A DNA stretch of 64,000 nt from assembly GCA_902782225.1 (NCBI GenBank), contig CACZMF010000001.1:62001-126000 (forward strand), written 5' to 3'. The notes below the pieces were generated by a model that had not been told where the DNA came from, searched no databases, and was given only the letters and a program-made list of their open reading frames with translations. Made by a program: the position numbers and the translations under genes. Positions 40,923-50,878 of this stretch are shown piece by piece; the stretch's first letter is position 1, and each line of letters opens with the position of its first letter. This stretch comes from an uncultured Bacteroidia bacterium (GTDB lineage: Bacteria; Bacteroidota; Bacteroidia; Bacteroidales; UBA932).

Positions 40923-41645
40923 ATGGAGAAAAGGGAAAAACTCTTCGACGGTAACGAGAAGCAGGTGTTCGCGACCGACAATCCCGACCTGGTGATTTTC
41001 CGCTACAAGGACGTCACGGTGGCCTACAACAACGTCAAGCGCGCCCGCTTCCCGGGCAAGGGCATACTGGACAACCAGATATCGGCGATGCTGCTCGACT
41101 ATCTCAACCGCAACGGCGTGGAGACCCATTTCGTGGAGAAACTGGGCGAGCGGGAACAGCTCTGCCGCAAGATAGAGATCATCCCCCTGGAAGTGGTGTT
41201 CCACAACCGCATAGCCGGCACTCTTGCCTCCCGGCTCGGAGTCGAAGACGGGTTCAAGCCCGGCAACGTGATAGTGGATCTGTGCTACAACAACGACGAG
41301 CTTGGCGATCCCCTTGTCAACCAGGACCAGGCGGTGGCCCTGAAACTCGCTACTTATGAGGAACTTGAGAAGATGTTCAGCATAGCCAGGCGGGCCGGGG
41401 CACTGCTCACTAAGCTCTTCCACGAAGCGGGCATCGAAATGGTGGACGCAAAGCTGGAATTCGGACGGGCTTCCGACACCGGAGCCATCATCATTTCCGA
41501 TGAGATAAGCCCGGATACCTGCCGCCTCTGGGACGAAAAGACGGGGGAGAGGCTGGACAAGGACTGTTTCCGTCTGGATATCTGCGACGTGGCCGAGGCC
41601 TATGCCAAGGTCCTTGACAAACTGAATTCAATAAAGATCAAATAA
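40923..41645 (+). CDS. purC: SAICAR synthase, short Firmicutes type
   Basis: A 240-residue enzyme joining CAIR and aspartate to SAICAR. It is of the compact B. subtilis type: IPLEVVFHNRIAGTLASRLG, DAKLEFGRASDTGAIIISDEISPDTCRLWD. It is followed by purF with one base between stop and start. A second SAICAR synthase gene of a different subfamily lies at 47355, so the operon carries two enzymes for this step. Confidence 0.93.
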   Translation: MEKREKLFDGNEKQVFATDNPDLVIFRYKDVTVAYNNVKRARFPGKGILDNQISAMLLDYLNRNGVETHFVEKLGEREQLCRKIEIIPLEVVFHNRIAGTLASRLGVEDGFKPGNVIVDLCYNNDELGDPLVNQDQAVALKLATYEELEKMFSIARRAGALLTKLFHEAGIEMVDAKLEFGRASDTGAIIISDEISPDTCRLWDEKTGERLDKDCFRLDICDVAEAYAKVLDKLNSIKIK

Positions 41646-41646
41646 T

Positions 41647-42999
41647 ATGGGCGTACTCGGGGTTTACGGCGTGCAGGGCGCTTCCACTTTCCTGTATTAC
41701 GGTCTCCACAACCTCCAGCACCGCGGCCAGGAAGGCGGCGGCATGGCTACCTTCGATGAGAACGGGGTGTCCCACCGATATCGCGGGCTGGGCCTCCTGA
41801 ACGAGGTCTTCACCAACGGGGAAGTGGGGGAACTGAAGGGCGACAAGGGCATAGGATGCGTCAAATATGCCAACGTGTCCAAGAGCGGCCTCGACAACGT
41901 GGGCCCGCTGTTCTTCCGCCACCGGACCGGCGATTTCGCTGTCGTAGGCGACGGCAATCTCGTGAATTCCAAGCAGATAGCTGATTACCTGGAGAAGCGC
42001 GGCACGATTTTCCAGACCGACACCGACGTAGAGCTCCTGGCGCACCTCATCAAGAAGAATTCCAATGAGGACCGGGTGGGCAACATAGTCAAGGCCCTGA
42101 ACATGATGGAAGGCGGTTTCACCTTCATCATCCTGACCCCCAACCGCATGTATGCCTGCCGCGACAAGTATGGCATCAAACCGCTGTGCATCGGCAGGAT
42201 AGGCGACGGCTACGTGGTCAGCAGCGAGTCCTGTGCCTTCGAGATCATGGGGGCGGAATTCATACGTGACGTGCGGCCCGGCGAGATTGTGTCCATGGAT
42301 GCCAAGGGATTGCGCAGCACCTTGTATTCCAGCTACTGCCGCCACCGCATGTGCGCGATGGAATACATCTATTTTGCCCGTCCCGACAGCGATATCGACG
42401 GATGCAACGTCCACGCCTACCGCAAGGAAGCGGGGCGCCGTCTCTACCGGGAGTGCCCGGTCGAGGCCGACATCGTGGTGGGCGTGCCGGAATCCAGCCT
42501 TAGCGCCGCAATGGGCTACAGCGAGGAAAGCGGCATCCCCTACGAGATGGGCCTGGTCAAGCACAAGTACGTGGGCCGCACCTTCATTGAGCCCGTGCAG
42601 TCGATGCGCGAACTGGGCGTGAAGATGAAGCTTTCGCCGGTGCGCAGCATCGTGAACGGCAAGCGTATCGTGCTGGTGGACGACTCGATAGTCCGTGGCA
42701 CCACGTCCCTGAAGATAGTGCGCCTGCTGCGTGAAGCGGGGGCGAGCGAGGTGCACGTGCGCATAGCAAGCCCGATGATGCGCTTCACCTGCCATTACGG
42801 AGTGGACACATCCACGCCCGAGGAGCTCCTCTGCTCCCACAGGAGCCTGGAGGAGGCGCGCATCGCCATAGGAGCCGATTCCCTCGGCTACCTGAGCCCG
42901 GAATCCACCCGCGACTCCTGTTTCGGCTGCGCGGACCCCTGCCAGGCGTGCTTCACCGGCGAATACCCCACTTTGTTGTATGATGAAACTGATGAATAG
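41647..42999 (+). CDS. purF: Amidophosphoribosyltransferase lacking the N-terminal catalytic Cys
   Basis: A 450-residue PurF of the B. subtilis Fe-S type. The phosphoribosyltransferase half is intact ([18 protein letters not shown] loop, [14 protein letters not shown]) and four Cys fit the 4Fe-4S ligands ([24 protein letters not shown]). The glutaminase half is altered. The protein begins [11 protein letters not shown] where the family has Cys-Gly-Val-Phe-Gly, so the Cys nucleophile is missing, and the frame upstream meets TAA within five codons, leaving no other start. Further changes: GHVRYAT reads GCVKYAN (Arg to Lys73), and the oxyanion HNGNL reads GDGNL (Asn to Asp102). HRGQE remains. 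It probably makes phosphoribosylamine from free ammonia. Confidence 0.92.
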   Translation: MGVLGVYGVQGASTFLYYGLHNLQHRGQEGGGMATFDENGVSHRYRGLGLLNEVFTNGEVGELKGDKGIGCVKYANVSKSGLDNVGPLFFRHRTGDFAVVGDGNLVNSKQIADYLEKRGTIFQTDTDVELLAHLIKKNSNEDRVGNIVKALNMMEGGFTFIILTPNRMYACRDKYGIKPLCIGRIGDGYVVSSESCAFEIMGAEFIRDVRPGEIVSMDAKGLRSTLYSSYCRHRMCAMEYIYFARPDSDIDGCNVHAYRKEAGRRLYRECPVEADIVVGVPESSLSAAMGYSEESGIPYEMGLVKHKYVGRTFIEPVQSMRELGVKMKLSPVRSIVNGKRIVLVDDSIVRGTTSLKIVRLLREAGASEVHVRIASPMMRFTCHYGVDTSTPEELLCSHRSLEEARIAIGADSLGYLSPESTRDSCFGCADPCQACFTGEYPTLLYDETDE

Positions 43000-43001
43000 A
43001 T

Positions 43002-44030
43002 ATGGCCAAGACTTATGAAAACGCAGGCGTGAACCTGGAAGCCGGATACGAAGTTGTCCGGAGGATCAAGCAGCATGTGGCATCGACGGCCCGCACGGGC
43101 TCGATGGGCAATATAGGCTCGTTCGGAGGTATGTTCGACCTTTCGGCCCTGGGCCTCAGGGAACCGGTGCTGGTCAGCGGCACCGACGGCGTGGGCACCA
43201 AACTGAAGATTGCCTTTGCGATGGACAAGCACGACACCATAGGCATCGATGCCGTGGCGATGTGCGTCAACGACGTGCTGGCGCAGGGGGCCGAGCCGCT
43301 GTTCTTCCTTGACTATGTGGCGCTCGGGCACAACGAACCCGCGAAGGTCGAGGCGATAGTGGCTGGCGTGGCCGAGGGCTGCCGCCAGGCGGGCTGCGCG
43401 CTCGTGGGCGGCGAGACCGCCGAGATGCCGGGAATGTACGGCGGCGGTGAATACGACATAGCCGGCTACACAACCGGCGCCGTGGAGAAGTCGAAACTGA
43501 TAGATGGCTCCAAGGTTGAGGTGGGAGACTTGCTGGTAGGAATCGCCTCCAGCGGAGTCCACTCCAACGGCTTCAGCCTGGTGCGCAAGATAGTCGCCGA
43601 CGCCGGCCTAGGCTACACCGACTGCATCCCGGAATTCGGCGGCAGGCGCCTCGGTGACGTGCTGCTGACCCCGACAAGGATATACGTGAAGCCCGTCCTG
43701 GACGTGATACGCAACTGCAATGTCCACGGCATCAGCCACATAACTGGCGGCGGCTTCGACGAAAACATACCACGCGTGCTAAAGCCCGGCCAGGGCATTA
43801 GCGTGCAGGAGGGAAGTTGGGAGATACTGCCGGTGTTCCGCTTCCTGGAGCGCCTCGGCGGCGTGCCGCATAGGGAAATGTTCAATATCTTCAACATGGG
43901 CATAGGCATGGTCATCGTCCTCGCCCCCTCCGAAGCGGACAAGGCGATAGAGATCCTTTCCGCCCACGGCGAGAAAGCCACCGTCATCGGCCGCGTCACC
44001 TCCACCCCCGGCGTCAGCATAGAGTCATGA
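43002..44030 (+). CDS. purM: AIR synthase
   Basis: A 342-residue phosphoribosylformylglycinamidine cyclo-ligase. Markers: [70 protein letters not shown] and [13 protein letters not shown]. It closes the imidazole ring using ATP. Two bases follow the purF stop, and its own stop overlaps the purN start (ATGA). Confidence 0.96.
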   Translation: MAKTYENAGVNLEAGYEVVRRIKQHVASTARTGSMGNIGSFGGMFDLSALGLREPVLVSGTDGVGTKLKIAFAMDKHDTIGIDAVAMCVNDVLAQGAEPLFFLDYVALGHNEPAKVEAIVAGVAEGCRQAGCALVGGETAEMPGMYGGGEYDIAGYTTGAVEKSKLIDGSKVEVGDLLVGIASSGVHSNGFSLVRKIVADAGLGYTDCIPEFGGRRLGDVLLTPTRIYVKPVLDVIRNCNVHGISHITGGGFDENIPRVLKPGQGISVQEGSWEILPVFRFLERLGGVPHREMFNIFNMGIGMVIVLAPSEADKAIEILSAHGEKATVIGRVTSTPGVSIES

Positions 44031-44608
44031 AAAAAATAGCAGTATTCGCCAGCGGCACCGGCACCAACTTCGAGGCCATCGCCAAGGCCTGCGAGGACGG
44101 CCGCATAGCCGCGCAGGTCGCCCTAATGGTCTGCGACAAGCCAGGCGCCGAGGTCGAGCATCGCGCCCGTCGCCACGGCATCCCGGCCTTCGTATTCTCG
44201 CCCCGCAGCTACGCCTCCAAGGCGGACTTTGAGCGTGAGATCGTCGCGCGCCTCGACGCCGCCGGCGTCTCCCTCGTGTGCCTTGCCGGCTACATGCGGC
44301 TGATAGGGCCGACCCTGCTGGACGCTTACCGCGGCCGCATCATCAACATCCACCCGTCGCTGCTGCCCGCCTTCAAGGGCGCCCACGCCGTCGAGGATGC
44401 CGTCGCCTACGGCGTCAAGGTCTTCGGCATCACCATCCACTATGTCGACGAAACCCTCGACGGCGGCCCCATCATCGCCCAGCGCGCCTTCCCCTACGAA
44501 GGCTCAGACCCCGCCGAAGTCCACCGCCTCGGCCAGATCATCGAACATCAACTGTATATAGAAACTATTCAAAAAATAATAGATGAGAGCATTAGTAAGT
44601 GTCAGTGA
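44027..44608 (+). CDS. purN: GAR formyltransferase, folate-dependent
   Basis: A 193-residue enzyme transferring formyl from 10-formyl-THF to GAR. Catalytic Asn, His and Asp are seen in [14 protein letters not shown] and [13 protein letters not shown]; the phosphate loop is [11 protein letters not shown]. The formyl donor could be supplied by FolD encoded at 53 kb. The 3' end overlaps purH by 26 bases. Confidence 0.95.
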   Translation: MKKIAVFASGTGTNFEAIAKACEDGRIAAQVALMVCDKPGAEVEHRARRHGIPAFVFSPRSYASKADFEREIVARLDAAGVSLVCLAGYMRLIGPTLLDAYRGRIINIHPSLLPAFKGAHAVEDAVAYGVKVFGITIHYVDETLDGGPIIAQRAFPYEGSDPAEVHRLGQIIEHQLYIETIQKIIDESISKCQ

Positions 44609-46112
44609 CAAGAGTGGAGTCGTGGATTTTGTGAAGGGACTGAAGGACCTCGGATGGGAAATAATAGCCACCGGGGGAACACAAAAAATGTTGGAAGAAG
44701 CCGGCGTGAAGACGACGGGAATCAGCCAGGTTACCGGTTTTCCTGAAATCTGCGACGGCAGAGTCAAAACCCTCCATCCCAAAGTCCACGGCGCCCTCCT
44801 CGCCCGCCGCGACGTTCCCGGGCACATGGAAGCCTTGAAACAGAACGGCATAGGCCTCATAGACCTCGTCTGCGTCAACCTCTATCCTTTTGCGAAAACC
44901 ATCGCGAAGGAAGGCGTCACCATGGAAGAAGCCGTCGAGAACATAGATATCGGCGGCCCCTCCATGCTCCGCAGCGCGGCAAAGAACTGGCGCGACGTCA
45001 CCGTGGTCTGCGATCCCTCCGACTACGGCCGCATACTATCCGAATTGAAGCAGAACGGCACTACCACACCCCAGACCCGTCTCGAACTCTCCGCCAAGGC
45101 CTACACCCACACAGCCGAATACGACTGCCGCATAGCCGCCTACATGCGCGCCCAGGCCGGCCTCCCCGAGCGGATGTTCCTCGAATATGAGCTGAAGCAG
45201 CCCCTCCGCTACGGCGAAAATCCCCACCAGCAGGCCTCCTTCTATGCCGCCATGCAGCCGGAGCCATACTCCCTCGCCACGGCCCGGCAGATCCAGGGCA
45301 AGGAGCTGTCCTACAACAATATACAGGATGCTAACGCAGCATTGAACGTGCTCCGCGACTTCGCCGAACCGTTCTGCCTTGCGCTCAAGCACATGAATCC
45401 CTGCGGCGCTGCCGTTGGCAAGACTATAGAAGCAGCCTGGCAGGCGGCGTATGAAGCCGACAAGGTCAGCATCTACGGCGGCATAGTCGGCGTGAACCGC
45501 GAGCTGACCGCCGAAGTGGCCCTCGGCATGAAGCCCATCTTCCTCGAAATCGTAATAGCCCCCTCATTCACCCCCGAGGCACTGGAAATACTCGCCTCCA
45601 AGAAGAACCTCCGTGTCCTTCAGGTGGATATGACCCCAAGCGAGGGACCTGTTCGGCAGTTCGTCGGAGTCAACGGCGGGATGCTGGTCCAGCAGCTTGA
45701 CACGCAGGTCGAGGCCGCTGAGTCGTTCCGCTGTGTGACCGAAAAGACTCCCGACAAGTCGCAGCTTGCCGACCTCGAATTCGGCTGGAAGATAGTCAAG
45801 CACGTCAAATCCAACGCCATAGCCGTGGTCCGTGACGGCCACACGGTGGGCATAGGAGCAGGGCAGACCAACCGTGTCGGCTCCGCCCATATAGCCCTTG
45901 AGCAGGCCCGTGAGGCCGGCTTCACCGATGGTCTCATCCTTGCCTCCGACGGCTTCCTGCCTTTCGCCGACACCGTGGATCTGGCGGCCCGATACGGAGT
46001 CGCTGCCATCGTGCAGCCCGGCGGCAGCATAAGGGACGAAGAGTCCGTGGCAAAGGCGAACGAGCTCGGCATTCCGATGATATTCACTGGTGTACGTCAT
46101 TTTAAGCACTGA
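44583..46112 (+). CDS. purH: Bifunctional AICAR formyltransferase / IMP cyclohydrolase
   Basis: A 509-residue enzyme for the last two steps to IMP. IMP cyclohydrolase half: [52 protein letters not shown]. Formyltransferase half: LRYGENPHQQASFY, LKHMNPCG (Lys and His), VKSNAIAVVRDG, GAGQTNRVGSA and the C-terminal RHFKH, as in the B. subtilis enzyme. Length is normal. It starts inside purN. Confidence 0.96.
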   Translation: MRALVSVSDKSGVVDFVKGLKDLGWEIIATGGTQKMLEEAGVKTTGISQVTGFPEICDGRVKTLHPKVHGALLARRDVPGHMEALKQNGIGLIDLVCVNLYPFAKTIAKEGVTMEEAVENIDIGGPSMLRSAAKNWRDVTVVCDPSDYGRILSELKQNGTTTPQTRLELSAKAYTHTAEYDCRIAAYMRAQAGLPERMFLEYELKQPLRYGENPHQQASFYAAMQPEPYSLATARQIQGKELSYNNIQDANAALNVLRDFAEPFCLALKHMNPCGAAVGKTIEAAWQAAYEADKVSIYGGIVGVNRELTAEVALGMKPIFLEIVIAPSFTPEALEILASKKNLRVLQVDMTPSEGPVRQFVGVNGGMLVQQLDTQVEAAESFRCVTEKTPDKSQLADLEFGWKIVKHVKSNAIAVVRDGHTVGIGAGQTNRVGSAHIALEQAREAGFTDGLILASDGFLPFADTVDLAARYGVAAIVQPGGSIRDEESVAKANELGIPMIFTGVRHFKH

Positions 46113-46113
46113 T

Positions 46114-47358
46114 ATGAAAGTACTTGTCATAGGTTCCGGCGGCCGCGAGCACGCCATTGTGGATGCCCTTTCGCGTTCGGCGAAGGTTTCCAAGATCTAC
46201 TGTGCCCCCGGCAATGCCGGCATAGCGGCGCATGCGGAATGTGTGCCCATTAAAGACACTGATGTGGAGGGCCTGAAGGATTTTGCTCTCGGGAAGGGGA
46301 TTGACCTGACGGTCGTGGGCCCTGAAGCGTCGCTCTCGGCCGGAGTCGCGGACGTGTTCCGTGCCGCAGGGCTGCGCATCTTCGGCCACAGCGCCGCCGC
46401 CACCCGCATCGAGAGCAGCAAGGAATTTGCCAAGCAGCTGATGGCAAAATATGGCGTCCCCACTGCAGCCTATCGCAGTTTTTCCGATTTCGGGGAGGCG
46501 CTCGAATATGTGAAGAGGCGTCCGCTGCCGGCAGTCCTGAAGTACGACGGGCTCGCGGCAGGCAAGGGCGTGGTCATAGCCGGCACGATGGAGGAGGCTG
46601 AAGCCGCCCTGCGCTCAATGCTGCTGGACCACAGTTTCGGACAGGGGAGAGTGGTGGTGGAAGACTTCCTGGAGGGCCCTGAATTTTCCTTCATGTGTTT
46701 TGTCAGTGGCGACGACGTGTATCCCATGCCGCTCTCGCAGGACCACAAGCGCGCCTTCGACGGTGACCTCGGCCCCAACACCGGCGGGATGGGGGCCTAC
46801 ACCGGCCTGCCGTTCATTACTGACGCCGACCGTGAGTTTGCCTACCAGGAAATAATGTGCAAGGCGGCTTCCGGGATGGTCTCCGAGGGCTGTCCGCTCT
46901 GCGGCGTGCTTTACGGTGGATTGATGAAAACCGCCGACGGCATCAAGGTGATTGAATTCAACGCCCGTTTCGGTGACCCTGAGACGGAGGTGGTGCTGCC
47001 GCTCCTGGATAGCGACGCGTTCGAGGTGTTCGACGCCGTGGCTTCCGGCCGTCCGGTGGAGGACCTCCGGTGGAGCGGGGACGTCACAATCGGCGTCGTG
47101 CTGGCCTCAAAGGGGTATCCGGGGCATTATGAAAAGGGTTTCCCCATCTCCGGACTCGACGGTCTGGACGCCCGCGTCTATCATATGGGAACCGCCTTGC
47201 GCGACGGCGGCTACGTGACCAACGGGGGCCGCGTGCTAATGCCCGTGTGCCGTGCCGCCACCCTCTCCGCAGCCCGCGACCGCGTTTATGCCGCCGCCGC
47301 TGGTATTGTCTGCAATAATTTGTATTTTCGCACTGATATAGCACATCAAGCAATATGA
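46114..47358 (+). CDS. purD: Phosphoribosylamine-glycine ligase
   Basis: A 414-residue ATP-grasp enzyme making GAR from phosphoribosylamine, glycine and ATP. Markers: [46 protein letters not shown] and [20 protein letters not shown]. The ATG at 46114 gives the standard N-terminus; an earlier ATG falls in the purH 3' end. The stop overlaps the second purC start (ATGA). Confidence 0.95.
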   Translation: MKVLVIGSGGREHAIVDALSRSAKVSKIYCAPGNAGIAAHAECVPIKDTDVEGLKDFALGKGIDLTVVGPEASLSAGVADVFRAAGLRIFGHSAAATRIESSKEFAKQLMAKYGVPTAAYRSFSDFGEALEYVKRRPLPAVLKYDGLAAGKGVVIAGTMEEAEAALRSMLLDHSFGQGRVVVEDFLEGPEFSFMCFVSGDDVYPMPLSQDHKRAFDGDLGPNTGGMGAYTGLPFITDADREFAYQEIMCKAASGMVSEGCPLCGVLYGGLMKTADGIKVIEFNARFGDPETEVVLPLLDSDAFEVFDAVASGRPVEDLRWSGDVTIGVVLASKGYPGHYEKGFPISGLDGLDARVYHMGTALRDGGYVTNGGRVLMPVCRAATLSAARDRVYAAAAGIVCNNLYFRTDIAHQAI

Positions 47359-48305
47359 AAGCTCTCGTATCAACCGATTTCCATTTTCCCGGCCAGGAAT
47401 CCAAGTACACCGGAAAAGTCCGGGATGTATACAGCCTCGACAACGGCTTCCTCGTGATGGTCGCCACTGACCGCATTTCCGCATTCGACGTGGTCCTTCC
47501 CGAGGGCATCCCCTGCAAGGGCCAGGTTCTCAATCAGATAGCCGCCGGTTTCCTCGACCTCACAGAAGATATTGTGCCCAACTGGAAGGTCGCCGTGCCC
47601 GATCCCATGGTCACTATTGGCTGGCGCTGCGAACCCTACAAAGTAGAAATGGTGGTCCGCGGCTACCTCGCAGGCCATGCATGGAGGGAGTACAAAGCCG
47701 GTAAGCGCACCCTGTGCGGCGTTGCCCTTCCCGAAGGGCTGAAGGAAAACCAGAAACTTCCGCAGCCCATCATCACCCCCACCACAAAGGCGGCAGAAGG
47801 CCACGACGAGGACATCAGCAAGGAAGAGATCATCGCCCGCGGCATAGTCCCGAAAGACGAATACGAGCAACTGGAGCGCTACACCCTGGCCCTGTTCCAA
47901 AGAGGTACGGAAATCGCCGCGAAGCGTGGCCTCATCCTGGTGGACACCAAGTATGAGTTCGGAAAAAAGGACGGCAGGATAATCCTGATGGACGAAATCC
48001 ACACTCCCGACTCCTCCCGTTACTTCTACGCCGATGGCTATGAGGAGCGGCTGGCAAAAGGGGAGCACCAGAAACAGCTTTCCAAGGAGTTCGTACGCGA
48101 GTGGCTGATGGCCGGCGGATTCCAGGGCAGGGAAGGGGAGAAGGTCCCCGAAATGACCCCCGAAGTGGTTGCCGGTATCACCGACCGCTACGTCGAGCTC
48201 TATGAGCGCATTACCGGCGAAGAATTCCATCCGGCGGACTGCCCCGATGTCGCTGCGCGTATCGAAGCCAATATCAGGAAGTTTATAGACAAGCAAGCGA
48301 TATGA
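47355..48305 (+). CDS. purC: SAICAR synthase, long Bacteroidetes type (second copy)
   Basis: A 316-residue SAICAR synthase. Markers: [91 protein letters not shown] and [14 protein letters not shown]. This is the longer subfamily typical of Bacteroidetes, clearly different from the 240-residue enzyme at 40923. It lies between purD and purB with four-base overlaps on both sides, so it was built into the operon. The two enzymes would do the same reaction unless one is specialised. Confidence 0.93.
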   Translation: MKALVSTDFHFPGQESKYTGKVRDVYSLDNGFLVMVATDRISAFDVVLPEGIPCKGQVLNQIAAGFLDLTEDIVPNWKVAVPDPMVTIGWRCEPYKVEMVVRGYLAGHAWREYKAGKRTLCGVALPEGLKENQKLPQPIITPTTKAAEGHDEDISKEEIIARGIVPKDEYEQLERYTLALFQRGTEIAAKRGLILVDTKYEFGKKDGRIILMDEIHTPDSSRYFYADGYEERLAKGEHQKQLSKEFVREWLMAGGFQGREGEKVPEMTPEVVAGITDRYVELYERITGEEFHPADCPDVAARIEANIRKFIDKQAI

Positions 48306-49594
48306 TTGAACGCTATTCCCGTAAGGTAATGCGGGACGTATGGACTGAAGAGAACAAGTTCGGCGCCTACCTGGAAGTTGAAATCCTCTCCTGCGAAGCC
48401 TGGAGCAAGCTTGGCGTGATTCCGGCGGAAGATGTGGAAAAGATACGGAAGAACGCCCGTTTTGAGGTCAGCCGCATTCAGGAGATAGAAGAACAGACCC
48501 GCCACGATGTGGTGGCATTCACCCGCGCCGTCAGCGAGAGTCTCGGCGATGAGCGCAAATGGGTCCACTACGGTCTCACTTCCACCGACGTAGTGGACAC
48601 CGCCAACGGCTACCTGCTCAAGCAGGCCAACGCCATACTCCGCAAGGACCTGGAGGAATTCATGGAGGTGTTGCGCCGTCGTGCGCTCGAATTCAAGTCC
48701 ACACCCTGCATAGGCCGCACCCACGGAGTCCATGCCGACATCACCAGCTTCGGCCTCAAATGGGCCCTGTGGTATGAGGAGATGAAACGCAACATGGAGC
48801 GTTTCCAGTATGCCGCCGCCGGGGTGGAAGCCGGCAAGATGAGCGGGGCCGTGGGCAATTTTGCCAACATTCCGCCGTACATACAAGACTACGTGTGCGG
48901 GAAACTCGGAATCGAGAGCGCCCGCATATCCACCCAGGTGCTGCAGAGAGACCGCCACGCCTGCTATGTCGGCACGCTTGCACTCATCGCCTCCACCCTC
49001 GAGCAGATGGCGTTCGAGGTTCGCAATCTCCAGCGCACGGAAGTCCGTGAGGTCGAGGAGGCCTTCCGCAAGGGGCAGAAGGGTTCCAGCGCGATGCCGC
49101 ACAAGCGTAACCCCATCAGCAGCGAGAACATATGCGGCTGCGCCCGCGTCATGCGCGGCTACATGGCCACTGCCTACGAAAACGTGGCCCTGTGGCATGA
49201 GAGGGACATTTCCCACTCCAGCACCGAGCGCATCGTCCTGCCTGACGCCACCGAACTGCTGGACTACATGCTCCAGCGTTTCAAGGGCATACTGGATAAC
49301 CTGGTGGTCTATCCTGAGACTATGCTGGCCAACATCTACCGCACCCGCGGCGTCATCTTCGCCCAGCGCGTGATGAATGCCCTGATTGCAAAGGGGATGT
49401 CCCGCGAGCAGGCCTACGACACCGTCCAGCCCATAGCAATGGAGGCATGGACACAGGACAAGGACTACAAGACGCTTCTCGAAGCCTCGGAGGCGGTTGG
49501 AAATAAATTATCCAGGGAAGAACTGGACAGTTGCTTTACCCTGGATTATTATTTCCGTAACGTCGACGAGATCTTCTCCCGCGTAGGGATCTAG
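48302..49594 (+). CDS. purB: Adenylosuccinate lyase
   Basis: A 430-residue fumarase/aspartase-superfamily lyase acting on SAICAR and adenylosuccinate. Markers: [61 protein letters not shown], and the signature [12 protein letters not shown] with the catalytic Ser loop. It matches the B. subtilis-type protein very closely from memory, whereas Bacteroidetes normally carry the E. coli-like form. It ends the pur operon; its TAG stop shares bases with the convergent purA stop (CTAG). Confidence 0.95.
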   Translation: MIERYSRKVMRDVWTEENKFGAYLEVEILSCEAWSKLGVIPAEDVEKIRKNARFEVSRIQEIEEQTRHDVVAFTRAVSESLGDERKWVHYGLTSTDVVDTANGYLLKQANAILRKDLEEFMEVLRRRALEFKSTPCIGRTHGVHADITSFGLKWALWYEEMKRNMERFQYAAAGVEAGKMSGAVGNFANIPPYIQDYVCGKLGIESARISTQVLQRDRHACYVGTLALIASTLEQMAFEVRNLQRTEVREVEEAFRKGQKGSSAMPHKRNPISSENICGCARVMRGYMATAYENVALWHERDISHSSTERIVLPDATELLDYMLQRFKGILDNLVVYPETMLANIYRTRGVIFAQRVMNALIAKGMSREQAYDTVQPIAMEAWTQDKDYKTLLEASEAVGNKLSREELDSCFTLDYYFRNVDEIFSRVGI

Positions 49595-50871
49595 AGGACG
49601 ACCGTGGCTTCGCGGTCGGGGCCGACGGATACGATCTTGATCCGGCAACCGGTTTCCGCCTCGATGAAGGCCATATACTGTTTGAATGCCTCGGGGAAAT
49701 CCTCGTAGCGGCGGAGGCCGCAGAGCGGGGTTTTCCATCCGGGGAATTCTTTATATACGGGCGTGACGTCCTTTCCTCCGTCGTAGGGGAAACTCTCGAG
49801 TATACGGTCTCCATCCTTGTAGGCTACCGCCACCTTGATGGTGTCGAAGCCGTCCAGGACGTCGGATTTCATCATGATCAGGTCCGTCACGGCATTCATC
49901 ATCACGGCATACTTGAGGGCCACCATGTCGAGCCAGCCGCAGCGGCGCGGCCGGCCGGTGGTGGCTCCGTATTCGTGGCCGATGCTGCGAAGGCGTTCGC
50001 CGTCGGCGTCGAAAAGTTCGGTCGGGAAAGGGCCGCTGCCCACGCGGGTGCAGTAGGCCTTGAATATGCCGTAGATGGAACCGACGCGGCTGGGCGCTAC
50101 ACCGAGACCGGTGCACACTCCCGCCGACAGCGTGCTGGAGGAAGTGACGTAGGGATATGTGCCGAAGTCTATGTCCAGAAGCGAGCCCTGGGCGCCTTCC
50201 GCCAGGATTGGTACGCCTTCGTCAAGGGCCTTGTTCACATAGATTTCGCTGTCTATGAATGGGAAGCGCCTGAGTTCTTCCACCGCCTTGAACCACTGCT
50301 GCTCGTAGGCGTCGAAATCGAAGGGGGACTCGTATGCGGGATACTGCTGAAGTAGCTGCATGTGGCGTTGCTTGCGGGCCTCATAGAACTCACGGTAGTC
50401 TGGCTGGAGAAGGTCTCCGACGCGCAGGCCGTGGCGGCCCGTCTTGTCGGCGTAGGCCGGTCCTATGCCCTTCAGGGTGGAACCTATCTTGGACTTGCCC
50501 ATGGCGCTTTCGCTGGCGGCGTCCAGGGCCCTGTGGGTAGGCAAAATGAGGTGCGCGCGCTTGGAGATGAACAGTTTCTTGTCCACGTCCACGCTCATCG
50601 CTTCGATCTTTGAAATTTCATCCATAAGGATGACGGGATCTATGACCACACCGTTGCCGATGATGTTCACTGTCCCTTCGCGGAAGATGCCGGACGGGAC
50701 GGTGTGCAGCACGAAGCTGTCTCCGTCGAACACCAGTGAATGCCCTGCGTTCGGACCTCCCTGGAACCTTGCAACCATTTTGTAGCCGGGGGTCAGCACG
50801 TCCACGACCTTCCCCTTGCCCTCGTCGCCCCACTGGAGCCCGAGTACTACGTCTATTTTGTTCTTTGTCAT
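49591..50871 (-). CDS. purA: Adenylosuccinate synthetase
   Basis: A 426-residue GTP-dependent ligase, IMP plus aspartate to adenylosuccinate. Markers: [16 protein letters not shown] with the catalytic Asp, [41 protein letters not shown] and [10 protein letters not shown]. The sequence style is Bacteroidetes-like. It lies 7 bases after glnA and is the last gene of the gua-fol-gln operon, meeting purB tail to tail. Confidence 0.95.
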   Translation of the reverse strand: MTKNKIDVVLGLQWGDEGKGKVVDVLTPGYKMVARFQGGPNAGHSLVFDGDSFVLHTVPSGIFREGTVNIIGNGVVIDPVILMDEISKIEAMSVDVDKKLFISKRAHLILPTHRALDAASESAMGKSKIGSTLKGIGPAYADKTGRHGLRVGDLLQPDYREFYEARKQRHMQLLQQYPAYESPFDFDAYEQQWFKAVEELRRFPFIDSEIYVNKALDEGVPILAEGAQGSLLDIDFGTYPYVTSSSTLSAGVCTGLGVAPSRVGSIYGIFKAYCTRVGSGPFPTELFDADGERLRSIGHEYGATTGRPRRCGWLDMVALKYAVMMNAVTDLIMMKSDVLDGFDTIKVAVAYKDGDRILESFPYDGGKDVTPVYKEFPGWKTPLCGLRRYEDFPEAFKQYMAFIEAETGCRIKIVSVGPDREATVVL

Positions 50872-50878
50872 GGTGAAT

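Noticed and set aside
41620-41650. An upstream start for PurF that would supply the missing Cys
   Set aside because: The frame before the ATG reads TAA AGA TCA AAT AAT, so no Cys codon or start is available before the stop.
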